Assembly: GCF_046719735.1 (NCBI RefSeq)
Contig: NZ_JAUTWQ010000018.1
Location: 1 to 64,000, forward strand
Direction: 5' to 3'
Origin: Halobacillus_B rhizosphaerae
GTDB taxonomy: Bacteria; Bacillota; Bacilli; Bacillales; Halobacillaceae
Length of the DNA stretch: 64,000 bases
The translations under genes and the position numbers were made by a program. Below the pieces are notes generated by a model. It ran no database searches and was not told where the DNA came from. It saw only the letters and a program-made list of their open reading frames with translations. Of the stretch, positions 16,995 to 25,916 are shown in pieces. Position 1 is the first letter of the stretch. Each line of letters starts with the position of its first letter.

Positions 16995-17026
16995 AAAAAG
17001 CCTCTTCTCTTGATTAGAGACGAGGC
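16995..17026 (-). terminator. terminator of the SRPBCC-domain gene
   Basis: On the - strand GCCTC(G)TCTCT-AATCA-AGAGA(A)GAGGC is followed by TTTTTG. It lies about 110 bases downstream of the SRPBCC gene. Confidence 0.75.
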
Positions 17027-17138
17027 TGGTTGGCTGCACTCTTAACTCTCTTTTCTCATAGAAGACGGAGGTCAGGAAGAGGCAGACGGCCATTAAGACG
17101 ATGGAAAGCATTCTCCATTAATCATTTGCTTCGCTTCT

Positions 17139-17576
17139 TTAATGAATTAATGAGGCTCTTAAAGTATTCACACCGTTTTCCAAGTATCCCTTTAAACAAG
17201 TTAACGTATAGACCCAGCCCTCTTTTTGCCCCATCATTTTGCTTGCTATGTCAGGATCATCTTCCTGCAAACCAGATTCGATTACTTCTATAACGGTCGA
17301 ATGATTCAACGGTTTCAGCGTAATGGTAACAACAGTTTCCTGGCCATTTCCGCCCCACGAAAACACGATTTTCTTATTTTCCTCTATTTCTAAAACCGAT
17401 ATGTTCCCTTCAGCATCATATTTGTCATACCTCAAGGTAACCGTCTTCCCTTGCTGCCATCGTTCAGAGCTCCTGGAGAACCAGAAATTGCCGATTTTCT
17501 CAGGGTCAACAAACGCTTCAAAAACTTCATTCGCCGGCTTTCGTATCTTCATTTTTGCAGATACTTGAGTATCCAT
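17139..17576 (-). CDS. SRPBCC/AHSA1-type domain protein
   Basis: 145 residues forming one START-like beta-sheet domain of the AHSA1 type: an early KPANEVFEAFVDPEKIGNFWFS, the central GNISVLEIEENKKIVFSWG, VTITLKPLNHSTVIEVIESGL, and the closing helix KEGWVYTLTCLKGYLENG. Such small cytosolic proteins bind hydrophobic ligands or act as poorly defined stress proteins; many are recorded as Aha1-like but lack the Hsp90-binding part. AGGAGAGGT precedes the ATG. Single-gene unit. Confidence 0.85.
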   Translation of the reverse strand: MDTQVSAKMKIRKPANEVFEAFVDPEKIGNFWFSRSSERWQQGKTVTLRYDKYDAEGNISVLEIEENKKIVFSWGGNGQETVVTITLKPLNHSTVIEVIESGLQEDDPDIASKMMGQKEGWVYTLTCLKGYLENGVNTLRASLIH

Positions 17577-17861
17577 TCAAACCTCTCCTTTTCGCTGTAG
17601 ATTAATACTTTTATACTAACAGAAATGGATTAAGAAATTCTTTTCTATTCCTTATTGATAAGGCTTTTAAGTCTGAATTTCCAATCCAGAATTAATTTCT
17701 AGTATTTTACATTATTTTTTAATAAAAAAAGCTCGAATGCTGGCATTATGTGTTAAAATATAATGGCAGTTTTTTTCTATAGAAGACTATTAGAAAGCTG
17801 ATGAATGCTGGGATATATATAGTTTCATACATTCAAAACCATACATAAGGAAGTGAACATT

Positions 17862-19010
17862 TTGAAAAAAATAGTAACTCTATTGGCGGTTGTTGTGCTG
17901 ATCTCTCTGCTGGCTGCTTGTTCCGATTCAGCTTCAACGACGGCGGACCAGGACGACAGTAAAGACAAGCAGTCCGAAGATAAGGACGGGAACCAGAAGG
18001 ACTCGAAGAAAGACTCAGATTCTAAAGATGATCAAGACAAAGAGAAAGAAAAAGATCAACCTGAGAAGCGGCCACAGCCTTACAAAGCGCTGCAGCCCTC
18101 TGAGGATGCCAAGCCTCTAAAAGAAACCATGGCCGAGGAAGATTTGAAGAAGATGCCTAAGGTGGAAGCACACGGAGGAGACCGCACGCGAAGCATCCCT
18201 GTTGGGCAGACCTTGATGAAAGGGAAAACAGATAAAACGAACGGCCCGCTGAAAGACCATCGCCTAGTCGCTTATTACGGCAACCCTCATTCCACCCAAA
18301 TGGGAATTCTAGGAGAAATGGAACCTGATGCCTTAATGAAGAAGCTGAAGAAGCAGACGCAGGCCTATTCGGATGCAGATCCATCCCACCCAGCTATTCC
18401 GACCATTGAGCTGATTTCAACCATTGCTCAGCGGAACCCAGGTCCGGAAGGGAAGTATTATCACATGACTTCTAAAGATGACCTGGATGAATATGCAGCA
18501 CTAGCGAAGAAAAATGATGCCCTGCTTATGCTCGACGTGCAGCTTGGTACCGATTCAGTTCTGCATCAAGTGAAGCTGCTTGAGAAATGGCTGAAGCTTC
18601 CTTACGTGCACGTGGCCATTGACACCGAGTTTCACGTAGCGGAAGGTGAAACGCCTGGCATTAACCTTGGTTCCGTCGACGGAGCTGAAGTACAGAAAGC
18701 CGTCAACTATGTATCCAAGCTTGTTAAAGAAAATAACCTGCCGGATAAAATTGTCCTCGTCCACCAGTTCACTGATAAAGCGCTGGTCAATAAAAAGGCC
18801 ATCAAACCCGCTGATAATGTGGAGGTAGCGTTAAACTTTGACGGCTATGGCCCTGATTCTACGAAAATGTCGCTTTACCGCAAATTTGTCAAAAATGATC
18901 CGGTACAATATGGCGCATTTAAAATCTTCTACAAGAAAGACCAGCCTGTCATGACACCGGAAGACGTATTAAAGCTTGATCCTAACCCGGCGATCATTAA
19001 TTACCAATAA
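17862..19010 (+). CDS. lipoprotein of unknown function with a long Lys/Asp-rich linker
   Basis: 382 residues from the TTG at 17862, eight bases after AAGGAAG; the GTG at 17853 overlaps that box and is a poor start. A signal peptide ends in a lipobox LLAAC with the lipidated Cys at about residue 19, so the protein is anchored on the outer face of the membrane. Residues 25-75 are a highly charged DSKDKQSEDKDG-type linker. The globular part (about 100-380) includes HRLVAYYGNPHSTQMGILGEM, ALLMLDVQLGTDSV, YVHVAIDTEFHVAEG and EVALNFDGYGPD, with a pattern of beta strands ending in acidic residues that suggests a glycosidase-like TIM barrel. The substrate is unknown. Confidence 0.75.
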   Translation: MKKIVTLLAVVVLISLLAACSDSASTTADQDDSKDKQSEDKDGNQKDSKKDSDSKDDQDKEKEKDQPEKRPQPYKALQPSEDAKPLKETMAEEDLKKMPKVEAHGGDRTRSIPVGQTLMKGKTDKTNGPLKDHRLVAYYGNPHSTQMGILGEMEPDALMKKLKKQTQAYSDADPSHPAIPTIELISTIAQRNPGPEGKYYHMTSKDDLDEYAALAKKNDALLMLDVQLGTDSVLHQVKLLEKWLKLPYVHVAIDTEFHVAEGETPGINLGSVDGAEVQKAVNYVSKLVKENNLPDKIVLVHQFTDKALVNKKAIKPADNVEVALNFDGYGPDSTKMSLYRKFVKNDPVQYGAFKIFYKKDQPVMTPEDVLKLDPNPAIINYQ

Positions 19011-19023
19011 GCGAATTGATCAG

Positions 19024-19063
19024 AAAACCCGAACCAATGACGTTCCATTGGTTCGGGTTTTTT
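19024..19063. terminator. terminator downstream of the lipoprotein gene
   Basis: AAAACCCGAACCAATG and its complement CCATTGGTTCGGGTTTT form a long hairpin followed by Ts on the + strand; also placed to serve the convergent SinR-like gene. Confidence 0.85.
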
Positions 19064-19109
19064 AGTGTCTATGAAGCTGTTGTTTCATGAACCAGATCCC
19101 TAGTAAACA

Positions 19110-19457
19110 CTAGGACTCGTGCTGATTCTTTGAAAATTTATGGTACTTAATATAGCTGATACATGTCTTCAGTTCCTCCTTCTCCAGCCCATCCTCAATG
19201 GCTTCCTTTAACAGCTCGATCCACTCCCTATCCAGCTCCTCTGTTTGATCCACATGATTTGTTGTGTGGTCTAATAAATTCTCAAGACTCGTATCCAGTG
19301 ATTGCGAGATTTTATTGATTACCTGTAGAGAAGGATTAGTCTGTACCCCTCGTTCAATTTCACTTATATACGATTTTGACACATCGGCCATCTCGGCAAG
19401 CTTTGAGATGGAGTAGCCTTTATTCTTCCTTAGCTGCTTGATCTTCTTTCCTACCAT
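19110..19457 (-). CDS. SinR-like XRE transcriptional regulator
   Basis: 115 residues from the ATG at 19457, seven bases after GGAG. The N-terminal helix-turn-helix reads GKKIKQLRKNKGYSISKLAEMADVSKSYISEIERGVQTNPSLQVINKIS, very close to SinR/SlrR. The C-terminal segment LDREWIELLKEAIEDGLEKEELKTCISYIKYHK is a SinI/SinR-type dimerisation helix pair. SinR in B. subtilis represses matrix polysaccharide and protein operons. Here it is divergent from a glycosyltransferase and galU, with two SinR-type boxes in between. No separate sinI gene is visible nearby. Confidence 0.85.
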   Translation of the reverse strand: MVGKKIKQLRKNKGYSISKLAEMADVSKSYISEIERGVQTNPSLQVINKISQSLDTSLENLLDHTTNHVDQTEELDREWIELLKEAIEDGLEKEELKTCISYIKYHKFSKNQHES

Positions 19458-19575
19458 ATCCCTTCTCCTTCTCATTCAGTCATGATCGTAAATTCATTAT
19501 ACAGAACAAATAAATCTTTATAAAATATAAAAAGATAAGAAAAGACGAGATAATCCATGAAAATTCACAATATTT

Positions 19576-19582
19576 GTTCTTT
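19576..19582 (+). promoter_or_regulatory. candidate SinR box 1
   Basis: GTTCTTT matches the known SinR operator GTTCTYT exactly. It is one of two boxes in inverted orientation in the 326-base region between the SinR-like gene and the glycosyltransferase gene. Confidence 0.45.
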
Positions 19583-19658
19583 ATAACGCAAAAAAGACAG
19601 TTTATGAGATTTTTCAAGGAACCATTTTTCCCATATAATCTGGTTATCAGTTCGATAA

Positions 19659-19665
19659 AAAGAAC
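19659..19665 (-). promoter_or_regulatory. candidate SinR box 2
   Basis: AAAGAAC, the complement of GTTCTTT, 77 bases from box 1 and about 120 bases upstream of the glycosyltransferase start. A further near match, ACAGAAC, is at about 19501. Together they suggest SinR-type control of the polysaccharide genes and possibly autoregulation. Confidence 0.45.
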
Positions 19666-19783
19666 GATACATTCGATTTATTGTTAGTACGAAAGGAGCA
19701 GACAATGGAACCTTAACATTTCTTTATAACTAAGTTAGTGGATGAGGTTGAGCGGTCAAACCTTATGATTTGGAGGGTGAAAA

Positions 19784-21322
19784 TTGGAAAATGTGATAAC
19801 AATCCCAAATAATGAAGCTGTCTCTGCCCCGCCAGGATTGCATGTTTCCGGCGTCAGGCACTCGTATATGAAACCAAGAATTGTGGCCTTTATTCCCGCA
19901 CACAATGAAGAGAAATCAATACGAGATTGTTTAGCAGGACTAGGAGATCAGACCTTGCCGAGGGATGTAGAGCTTGATGTTATTGTCATCGCCGACAACT
20001 GTTCGGACCGGACAGAAGAAGTGGCATTAGCGGCAGGAGAAGAATTCAATTTAAAATTGAAAGTGCTCACTACAGAGAACAATAAACAACGAAAAGTCGG
20101 CGCGTTAAATTCTGCCTGGAAAAGCATCTATGGAGATCCTCTAGACCTCTATGATAAACGACTCACCGTCTTCCAGGAGTATTACAAAACCTCTGTCAAA
20201 GCCGTACTCGGGATGGATGCCGACAGCCGTCTCGCACCTGATGCCTTAACGCAGCTGTGGGAAGGTCTGATGAGTTCACGGAACATTGGCGGCGTAATGG
20301 CAAAATACACGATGAGAATGCCGAAGAAGAGAAGCCTGCTATCGAAGGACGATGTTCATTATGAAGAAATGCTTGCCAGCGGACAGTATGGCGGACCGAT
20401 CACCCGTTGGTGGACCCACCAGCAGAAGCAGGATATGGCAAGCTGGCTGTTAAATCTCCAGTACAGCGGCGGAAGCACCTATGTATTAGGCGGTCAGGCG
20501 ACGCTGTTCCGGCCGGAAGCTTTGCAGGATATTATCGAAGAAAATAAATTAGACGGTCCTTGGCAGGATGAAAGTGACGTAGAGGATATGCTGTTAACCT
20601 GGCAGATTCAAAAGAAATGGAAAACGTTAATCAGTCCAACTGCCCGCTGTTTTGTAGATGCGATGAGATCCTACCATACCTTCCGACAGCAGCGTAACAA
20701 ATGGCAGTCGGGGACCGTTGAACTACTTACCAATAGCAATATCGGAGTGAAATCTAAACATCGCGGAAAAATATGGCGTTCGCAATTTAAATCACTTGTT
20801 GACTTGGCTATTCGTTTCTTATTAATCTCATTAATCGCTATATCTGTTGCGACGGATCAGTTCCACTGGTCGTGGATCTGGCTGACACCAGTCGTACTGG
20901 CTTCTATTCTGAACACCATTCTTGCACTGAAAACACCGATGCACCGAACGATCGATGTCATTTTAGCCGTCTTACTCATTAGTCCCGAAATCTATTTATG
21001 GGTGAATTTAATTACCTTCACCAACGTCTGGCTCGGTAAGTTATCCGCAAATAAGAAGGATGGCTGGGCGATTCAGTACAGTGCGGAAAGAGGCACCACT
21101 CGTAGTAAGCTGACAGAAGGAGTGATCGCCGTCATCCTGTTTATCGCCCTAGTCACTTATTTCTGCATTGACCAGCACGCCTTTTTAACAAGCGCACCTG
21201 TACAAACGGTCATGTATCCTTATTTAAAAACCGGCTGGACGATCCTCACCTATTTAACCGTCTTCACTTCTGTGGCCATGCTTTACCAAATCTGGACGCT
21301 GAGAGGCAGACATTCCGCTTGA
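19784..21322 (+). CDS. membrane glycosyltransferase family 2 (processive polysaccharide synthase type)
   Basis: 512 residues with a TTG start preceded by GGAGGG. The catalytic GT2 domain contains PRIVAFIPAHNEEKSIRDCL, the metal-binding Asp motif in LGMDADSRL, a donor/acceptor loop LGGQATLFRPEAL, EDMLLTWQI with the ED catalytic base, and a QQRNKW motif matching QxxRW of cellulose/hyaluronan/PNAG synthases (Asn in place of the usual residue before Lys-Trp). Three to five membrane helices follow from about residue 345. It probably polymerises an extracellular polysaccharide. The next gene, galU, supplies UDP-glucose. Confidence 0.87.
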   Translation: MENVITIPNNEAVSAPPGLHVSGVRHSYMKPRIVAFIPAHNEEKSIRDCLAGLGDQTLPRDVELDVIVIADNCSDRTEEVALAAGEEFNLKLKVLTTENNKQRKVGALNSAWKSIYGDPLDLYDKRLTVFQEYYKTSVKAVLGMDADSRLAPDALTQLWEGLMSSRNIGGVMAKYTMRMPKKRSLLSKDDVHYEEMLASGQYGGPITRWWTHQQKQDMASWLLNLQYSGGSTYVLGGQATLFRPEALQDIIEENKLDGPWQDESDVEDMLLTWQIQKKWKTLISPTARCFVDAMRSYHTFRQQRNKWQSGTVELLTNSNIGVKSKHRGKIWRSQFKSLVDLAIRFLLISLIAISVATDQFHWSWIWLTPVVLASILNTILALKTPMHRTIDVILAVLLISPEIYLWVNLITFTNVWLGKLSANKKDGWAIQYSAERGTTRSKLTEGVIAVILFIALVTYFCIDQHAFLTSAPVQTVMYPYLKTGWTILTYLTVFTSVAMLYQIWTLRGRHSA

Positions 21323-21380
21323 TCTGCTTCCAACCGTGACGCTGCTGTTCTTTTTTATAAATTTCAGAGGAGGAGTACCT

Positions 21381-22274
21381 ATGAAAATAAGAAAAGCGAT
21401 TATCCCTGCTGCCGGATTCGGCACTCGTTTTCTACCAGCAACGAAAGCCCAGCCTAAGGAAATGCTGCCGATCGTGGATAAGCCTACCATCCAATACATT
21501 GTAGAAGAAGCCATTGCCTCTGGAATTGAAGAGATCATCATCGTCACCGGCAAAGGAAAGCGATCCATAGAAGACCATTTCGACATTGCTCCGGAGCTTG
21601 AACGCAACTTAATGGAGAAAGGTAAGCTTGAGCTGCTTGATAAAGTACGCTATTCCACAAACCTTGCCGACATTCATTACATTCGCCAGAAAGAACCGAA
21701 AGGCCTCGGGCATGCGGTCTGGTGTGCGCGAAACTTTATCGGAAATGAACCGTTTGCCGTTCTTCTAGGAGATGATCTGGTACAAAGTAATACTCCAGGA
21801 GTAAGGCAGTTGATGAATATTTATGAAAAAACTCATTCCTCCGTGATCGGTGTGCAATCCGTAGCGATGGATGAAACGCATCGTTACGGCATCATTGATC
21901 CTCTTTCACAAGACGGAAGACAGTACCAGGTTCGGAACTTTGTTGAAAAACCGGCTCAGGGAACCGCGCCATCCAACCTGGCCATTATCGGGCGCTACAT
22001 TCTTACACCTGAAATTTTCACTTACTTAGATGAACACGAGATTGGAGCCGGAGGAGAAATTCAGCTGACCGATGCCATTCAGAAATTAAACCAGCAGCAA
22101 TCAGTCTATGCTTATAACCTGGAAGGCAGCCGCTATGATGTCGGCGAAAAGCTTGGCTTTGTGACGACGACGATCGAGTTTGCGCTGCAGCGTGAAGACC
22201 TGCGTGAGGACCTGCTTCGCTATTTACGAGATGTTGTGAAGAATACAGAAGAAACGTCGCTTCTAAAAATTTAA
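21381..22274 (+). CDS. galU: UTP-glucose-1-phosphate uridylyltransferase
   Basis: 297 residues from the ATG at 21381, which follows GAGGAGGAG; the frame upstream to 21336 is non-coding. Family motifs are plain: IRKAIIPAAGFGTRFLPATKAQPKEMLPIVDKP (nucleotide binding), GLGHAVWCARNF, LLGDDLV (metal), NFVEKPAQG, AIIGRYILTPEIF and YDVGEKLGFVTTTIEF. It makes UDP-glucose for polysaccharide and glycolipid synthesis (GtaB/YngB type in Bacillus). It follows the glycosyltransferase by 58 bases and ends in a terminator, so the two form an operon. Confidence 0.95.
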   Translation: MKIRKAIIPAAGFGTRFLPATKAQPKEMLPIVDKPTIQYIVEEAIASGIEEIIIVTGKGKRSIEDHFDIAPELERNLMEKGKLELLDKVRYSTNLADIHYIRQKEPKGLGHAVWCARNFIGNEPFAVLLGDDLVQSNTPGVRQLMNIYEKTHSSVIGVQSVAMDETHRYGIIDPLSQDGRQYQVRNFVEKPAQGTAPSNLAIIGRYILTPEIFTYLDEHEIGAGGEIQLTDAIQKLNQQQSVYAYNLEGSRYDVGEKLGFVTTTIEFALQREDLREDLLRYLRDVVKNTEETSLLKI

Positions 22275-22296
22275 AAATCAGCTTGAAAAGTTTTAT

Positions 22297-22341
22297 AAAA
22301 TCCGAACGATGATGCAAGGTTCATCATCATTCGGATTTTTT
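22297..22341 (+). terminator. terminator of the glycosyltransferase-galU operon
   Basis: AAATCCGAACGATGATG and CATCATTCGGATTTTTT form a strong hairpin with a T tail 23 bases after the galU stop. Confidence 0.85.
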
Positions 22342-22430
22342 GTATTTCATAAGGCAGTACGCAGCAACAGGAGACCTGCCTCTCGCCTGCTTACAACACC
22401 CTCAGTCCGATTCAATAGAACCAGTGATTA

Positions 22431-22476
22431 TTGACAACAGGATCATTTCACACTAAAATGACTTATAAGTCATTTT
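22431..22476 (+). promoter_or_regulatory. sigma-A promoter with a palindromic operator on its -10 (TetR-family gene)
   Basis: TTGACA at 22431-22436 and TAAAAT at 22454-22459 are spaced 17 bases. A perfect 22-base palindrome (half-site AAAATGACTTA) at 22455-22476 covers the -10 and the start site, followed by TGACCAGAAAGTCA. This is the layout of an autorepressed TetR-type gene. Confidence 0.75.
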
Positions 22477-22506
22477 TGACCAGAAAGTCAAAAAAGGAGA
22501 TACCAT

Positions 22507-23112
22507 ATGTCTGAAAGAATGTCGAAAAAATTCAATAAAAGAAACGAACGAATTCTAGAAGCAGCTGAAGAACTCATTAACGTTCATGGGTATCATCAAG
22601 TGAAAATGAGTGATCTATCAGAGAAACTGGATATAGCAAAAGGAACCTTGTATTCGCATTACCAATCTAAAGAGCAATTAGTCTTCTCCATTGTAAAGCC
22701 TAAAATCGACAGCTTTTTAAATTCTATGGAAAAGATAAAGGACAGCAGCCTTTCTGAGCATAGGAAGGTTGTCTCTTTCATTGAGACAGGCTTTAACAGT
22801 GACTTCTTCCATTTTGTGTTGGCTAGCTTTCCTGATATGGGAGCGATTTTCAATGAAGATCACCATTCTGAACTCACATTAATGCAGGAAAAGATTATCT
22901 CCATTTTTGAACAAGTCATAAAAGAAGGAACAAGAAACAACGTCTTTCAAACAACGGCCTCCTCTCACTTCCTAGCTCTGCAGCTCATGCAAAGCTTTGA
23001 TCCCCTGATTTATAAGACCCTGGTATCCTCAGGTACGATGAGTTCTGAAGAATTTGTAAATCAGTCGATTACATTTTATTTGAGAGCTATTCATTATAAA
23101 GGAGAGTGTTGA
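22507..23112 (+). CDS. TetR/AcrR-family transcriptional regulator
   Basis: 201 residues. The DNA-binding domain is NERILEAAEELINVHGYHQVKMSDLSEKLDIAKGTLYSHYQSKEQL at the N-terminus; the remainder is an alpha-helical ligand domain without a recognisable ligand signature. AAAAGGAG precedes the ATG. The palindrome over its promoter suggests autorepression. The stop codon is followed immediately by the next gene, so a SnoaL-like protein of unknown role shares the transcript and is probably part of the same response. Confidence 0.88.
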   Translation: MSERMSKKFNKRNERILEAAEELINVHGYHQVKMSDLSEKLDIAKGTLYSHYQSKEQLVFSIVKPKIDSFLNSMEKIKDSSLSEHRKVVSFIETGFNSDFFHFVLASFPDMGAIFNEDHHSELTLMQEKIISIFEQVIKEGTRNNVFQTTASSHFLALQLMQSFDPLIYKTLVSSGTMSSEEFVNQSITFYLRAIHYKGEC

Positions 23113-23113
23113 G

Positions 23114-23713
23114 ATGAATGATTCTGATCTGAAAACGAAACCATTTGGAGAAGTATTTTCTGAAAGTGAGTACTCAAGCTTGCGGGAGATTTTAATTCAG
23201 TCCTGCTTGTTTCTTGATGAATCCAATGCAGCTGAAGCCAGAAGTCTACTAGTGGACACACTTGGCATCCGAGCTGAGGAGCTCGACGAAAGAATTACGG
23301 CCTTTTCCCAGCACCAGTCGAATCAAGCAGTGCTTCATTCAACGATTGAAACGGCAGAAAAATGGATGGAAAAGTCCAACCAAAAGGATATCCCCGGATT
23401 ACTCCATTTCACCCATTCAGATATCGAAATCATGGGGCCAAAAGGTTCCATTAGGGGCAGCCAACATTTAGGGGACTGGGTAAAGCGAGCGAACCTCCAC
23501 CTTCATACTCTTCGCCGCTTTGCTGAAGGGCACAATATTGTTCTTGAACAGCAAGGAACCTGGTATGAAGAAAATGACCAAATTAAAGGGCAGAGTATTG
23601 TCTTTACGTTCATGAAAATTATCGACGGAAAGGTGGCTTTCTTAGGAAGATATGATAATAGAAGGGTAGCCTTTCAAGTCAGTGATTTAAATGAGGGGAA
23701 CCTGATTGAATAA
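23114..23713 (+). CDS. protein with a SnoaL/NTF2-like C-terminal domain
   Basis: 199 residues, two bases after the TetR gene. The N-terminal 75 residues are helical. From about residue 76, ETAEKWMEKSNQKDIPGLLHFTHSDIEIMGPKGSIRGSQHLGDWV...TWYEENDQIKGQSIVFTFMKIIDGKVAFLGRYD has the alternating pattern and length of an NTF2/SnoaL fold, a pocket used for small-molecule binding or isomerase reactions. Ligand unknown. The cassette with TetR suggests response to the same compound (inference). Confidence 0.7.
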   Translation: MNDSDLKTKPFGEVFSESEYSSLREILIQSCLFLDESNAAEARSLLVDTLGIRAEELDERITAFSQHQSNQAVLHSTIETAEKWMEKSNQKDIPGLLHFTHSDIEIMGPKGSIRGSQHLGDWVKRANLHLHTLRRFAEGHNIVLEQQGTWYEENDQIKGQSIVFTFMKIIDGKVAFLGRYDNRRVAFQVSDLNEGNLIE

Positions 23714-23759
23714 TGGGACTGAGAAAATTTATTTCCCCAGTCCCTTGGAAATCCCTTTT

Positions 23760-25007
23760 CTAATGAAAGATTATGGGAAAAGTAAAGGTTACAAATGCGG
23801 CCCAAAGTCCATAGACCGGCAAATACTTCGTAACCGCATCTTGAATCGTTGAAAGTCCGGATTTGCTCTGTAAAAAGCGTAGATAGGTGAACAGAATCCA
23901 AATTAGATTTGCCCATATAAGCAGGTTTACTCCTAACACAGCAATTCTATTAGGAGTCATTCCAAACGAAGAAAGTCTGAACACGATGGCTGACAAAGCC
24001 ACAGTGTCGATGATTAACGCAAGAACGATCAAGGCCACATGGATATAATCAGAAAGGTTCTTTTTCTCTTCTGAATCTCTTTCGGTAATAGAAAATATAG
24101 TGACCGCCAATACACCAAGGAGAATTCCGTTGAAAACGATCAGGAAATTGCGGTCCAGGAATGGATTTTTTCCCAGCCCTATAACCGCCGCAAGATAGAC
24201 CAGCAATGTGATCAGGACAAGGGGGCTGAAAATTTTTGCTAGGTAAGGTGTGATATTCTTAGCAAGTTTAAGGTTCATGGATACGAGATAGGCTGCCACA
24301 ATAGCGAGCGCGGCTGCCCCCACTAAAACAATATTACTAAAATAGAAATCCTCGATATTGAGGCCAAGAAAGCTGAATAACTGCATCGTTAATGCGGCTA
24401 ACACCATTCCGCTGACGGCCATGCTGGCATAGAGAATCCCAAATTCCAAATTAAATTTAAGATAGGCTAACCTTCTGCTGCCTTGTGAATAGCGGTTTCC
24501 TGTAAAGGCAATCCCTAGCAATACCCACAAGAATAGGGGGAGGTGTAAATAAACAAGGATAATCGGATCGCTATTATTTAATGGCAGTAAATTAAGATAA
24601 ACTCCGGAAATGATGAATAACGCTGCAAGGGAATACGTAATCCTTCTATTAGGCGCATGGCTATAAATAAAATAGGCAGCGATAAATGGAAAGATTCCAA
24701 AAGCCAGATTAATAGGAGCGATGGCTTCCTGCTCGACAAAATGAAATAGGATCCTCGTGCTTATTCCCGCTAGAATAGCTAAAAGTCCCATGAATAAGAA
24801 CGTTTTGTTCATCAGAGAGGGGTTATGATTCGTTGGTGTCTCCATGAAATGCAGCCTTTCATACCAGACGCCAAGCACCTGAGAGTCAGGGTGTTGTTCC
24901 CATGCGTTTGAGAAATGATGTTTAAAGGCTTTCGGGTCTTTTCGATAGATTTTCTCCAGTTCATGTGGGTCAGACAAATGATTAAGAACCAAATTGTTCG
25001 CATCCAT
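23760..25007 (-). CDS. polytopic membrane protein, DUF4153-like
   Basis: 415 residues. A soluble N-terminal part of about 65 residues (SDPHELEKIYRKDPKAFKHHFSNAWEQHPDSQVLGVWYERLHF) is followed by 10-12 hydrophobic segments. This soluble-then-polytopic layout recalls DUF4153 proteins of Bacillus, whose function is not known. It is the last gene of a three-gene - strand set with an XRE regulator and a DUF2975 protein. Overall family assignment is tentative. Confidence 0.65.
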   Translation of the reverse strand: MDANNLVLNHLSDPHELEKIYRKDPKAFKHHFSNAWEQHPDSQVLGVWYERLHFMETPTNHNPSLMNKTFLFMGLLAILAGISTRILFHFVEQEAIAPINLAFGIFPFIAAYFIYSHAPNRRITYSLAALFIISGVYLNLLPLNNSDPIILVYLHLPLFLWVLLGIAFTGNRYSQGSRRLAYLKFNLEFGILYASMAVSGMVLAALTMQLFSFLGLNIEDFYFSNIVLVGAAALAIVAAYLVSMNLKLAKNITPYLAKIFSPLVLITLLVYLAAVIGLGKNPFLDRNFLIVFNGILLGVLAVTIFSITERDSEEKKNLSDYIHVALIVLALIIDTVALSAIVFRLSSFGMTPNRIAVLGVNLLIWANLIWILFTYLRFLQSKSGLSTIQDAVTKYLPVYGLWAAFVTFTFPIIFH

Positions 25008-25047
25008 GTTCCTGCCTCCTCAATAAAGATTAGATTTTGTTCCATGC

Positions 25048-25263
25048 TTAACGATCTTCCTCACTGCGATACTCCAATAGATCTCCCGGCTGACATTCTA
25101 AAGCTTTACAAATGGCATCTAACGTAGATAACCGAACCGCTTTCGCCTTGCCATTTTTCAATATCGATAGGTTCGCCATCGTGATTCCCACCTTCTCAGA
25201 AAGTTCGGTAACACTCATTTTCCTTTTCGCCAGCATCACATCAACATTTATAATAATCGTCAT
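25048..25263 (-). CDS. small XRE-family regulator (YozG-like)
   Basis: 71 residues, essentially one helix-turn-helix: MLAKRKMSVTELSEKVGITMANLSILKNGKAKAVRLSTLDAICKALECQPGDLLEY, the compact form found next to DUF2975 proteins (YoaS/YozG pairs in B. subtilis). It starts nine bases after the DUF2975 gene, so they are co-transcribed. It probably regulates its own operon. Confidence 0.88.
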   Translation of the reverse strand: MTIIINVDVMLAKRKMSVTELSEKVGITMANLSILKNGKAKAVRLSTLDAICKALECQPGDLLEYRSEEDR

Positions 25264-25272
25264 AAATTCACC

Positions 25273-25755
25273 TCAGACCGTTAAATCATTTTCTGATTTA
25301 ATAGCTATTGCATCTTGTAAAAGTTTTTGGAGAACCGCAGCAAACACTGCGATCACCACGGAAGCAAATGGAACGGCCAACCCAACAAGGACAACTCCTG
25401 GTGCATCATCCGCCTGCGCAAAGAGATAAAATAATGGTAAAGCCAACAAATGTAAAACACTGATGGTAATCGCACAGTATTTGATTTTCTTTAAAGCATC
25501 TACAGATAAATCAGAGAAAGCTTTATTTTTGTCAATATTCCGTAGAAGTTTGAAAGCCTGATACAAAGCAAAGTAAAAAGGGATCGCCGATGCATCGAAC
25601 ACCATATAAACCAGAACCTTTATAGCCCCAAACTCCGGAAGCAATTCTACTGAAACGTCCGCTAACTCTGGCACCAAGAAGATGCATAAGGCAAGAACTG
25701 GGACCCCCAATAGAATCACAGCTATTTTTAAAAACATTGTTGTCACTTTTCCCAT
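25273..25755 (-). CDS. DUF2975 membrane protein (YoaS-like)
   Basis: 160 residues from the ATG at 25755, six bases after GAGGTG. Four membrane helices with the family-typical ALYQAFKLLRNIDKNKAFSDLSVDALKKIKYCAI segment in the middle. Function unknown; the constant partnership with a short XRE regulator is known for the family and is seen here. The protein may sense or modulate a membrane state for the regulator (inference). Confidence 0.8.
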   Translation of the reverse strand: MGKVTTMFLKIAVILLGVPVLALCIFLVPELADVSVELLPEFGAIKVLVYMVFDASAIPFYFALYQAFKLLRNIDKNKAFSDLSVDALKKIKYCAITISVLHLLALPLFYLFAQADDAPGVVLVGLAVPFASVVIAVFAAVLQKLLQDAIAIKSENDLTV

Positions 25756-25916
25756 GAAAAGCACCTCGTTTCTTTATTCATTATATTCATTTTAAATAAA
25801 GATTTATCGTATTACAATAAAAATTTATTGCTAATAATACGATAAGCAAATAAATGCATGGAATGCTGTAACTGAATAAGTCTGCTGCCCCGTACATCAC
25901 GGCCGTTTTCTGACAT

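Noticed and set aside
16878..17111. 77-codon - strand ORF beginning MLSIVLMAVCLFLTSV
   Set aside because: It spans the strong - strand terminator at 16995-17026 and has no properly spaced ribosome binding site.
23714..23746. GGGACTG/CAGTCCC hairpin as a terminator after the SnoaL-like gene
   Set aside because: The stem is short with mismatches and the T run is poor; kept out of the feature list.
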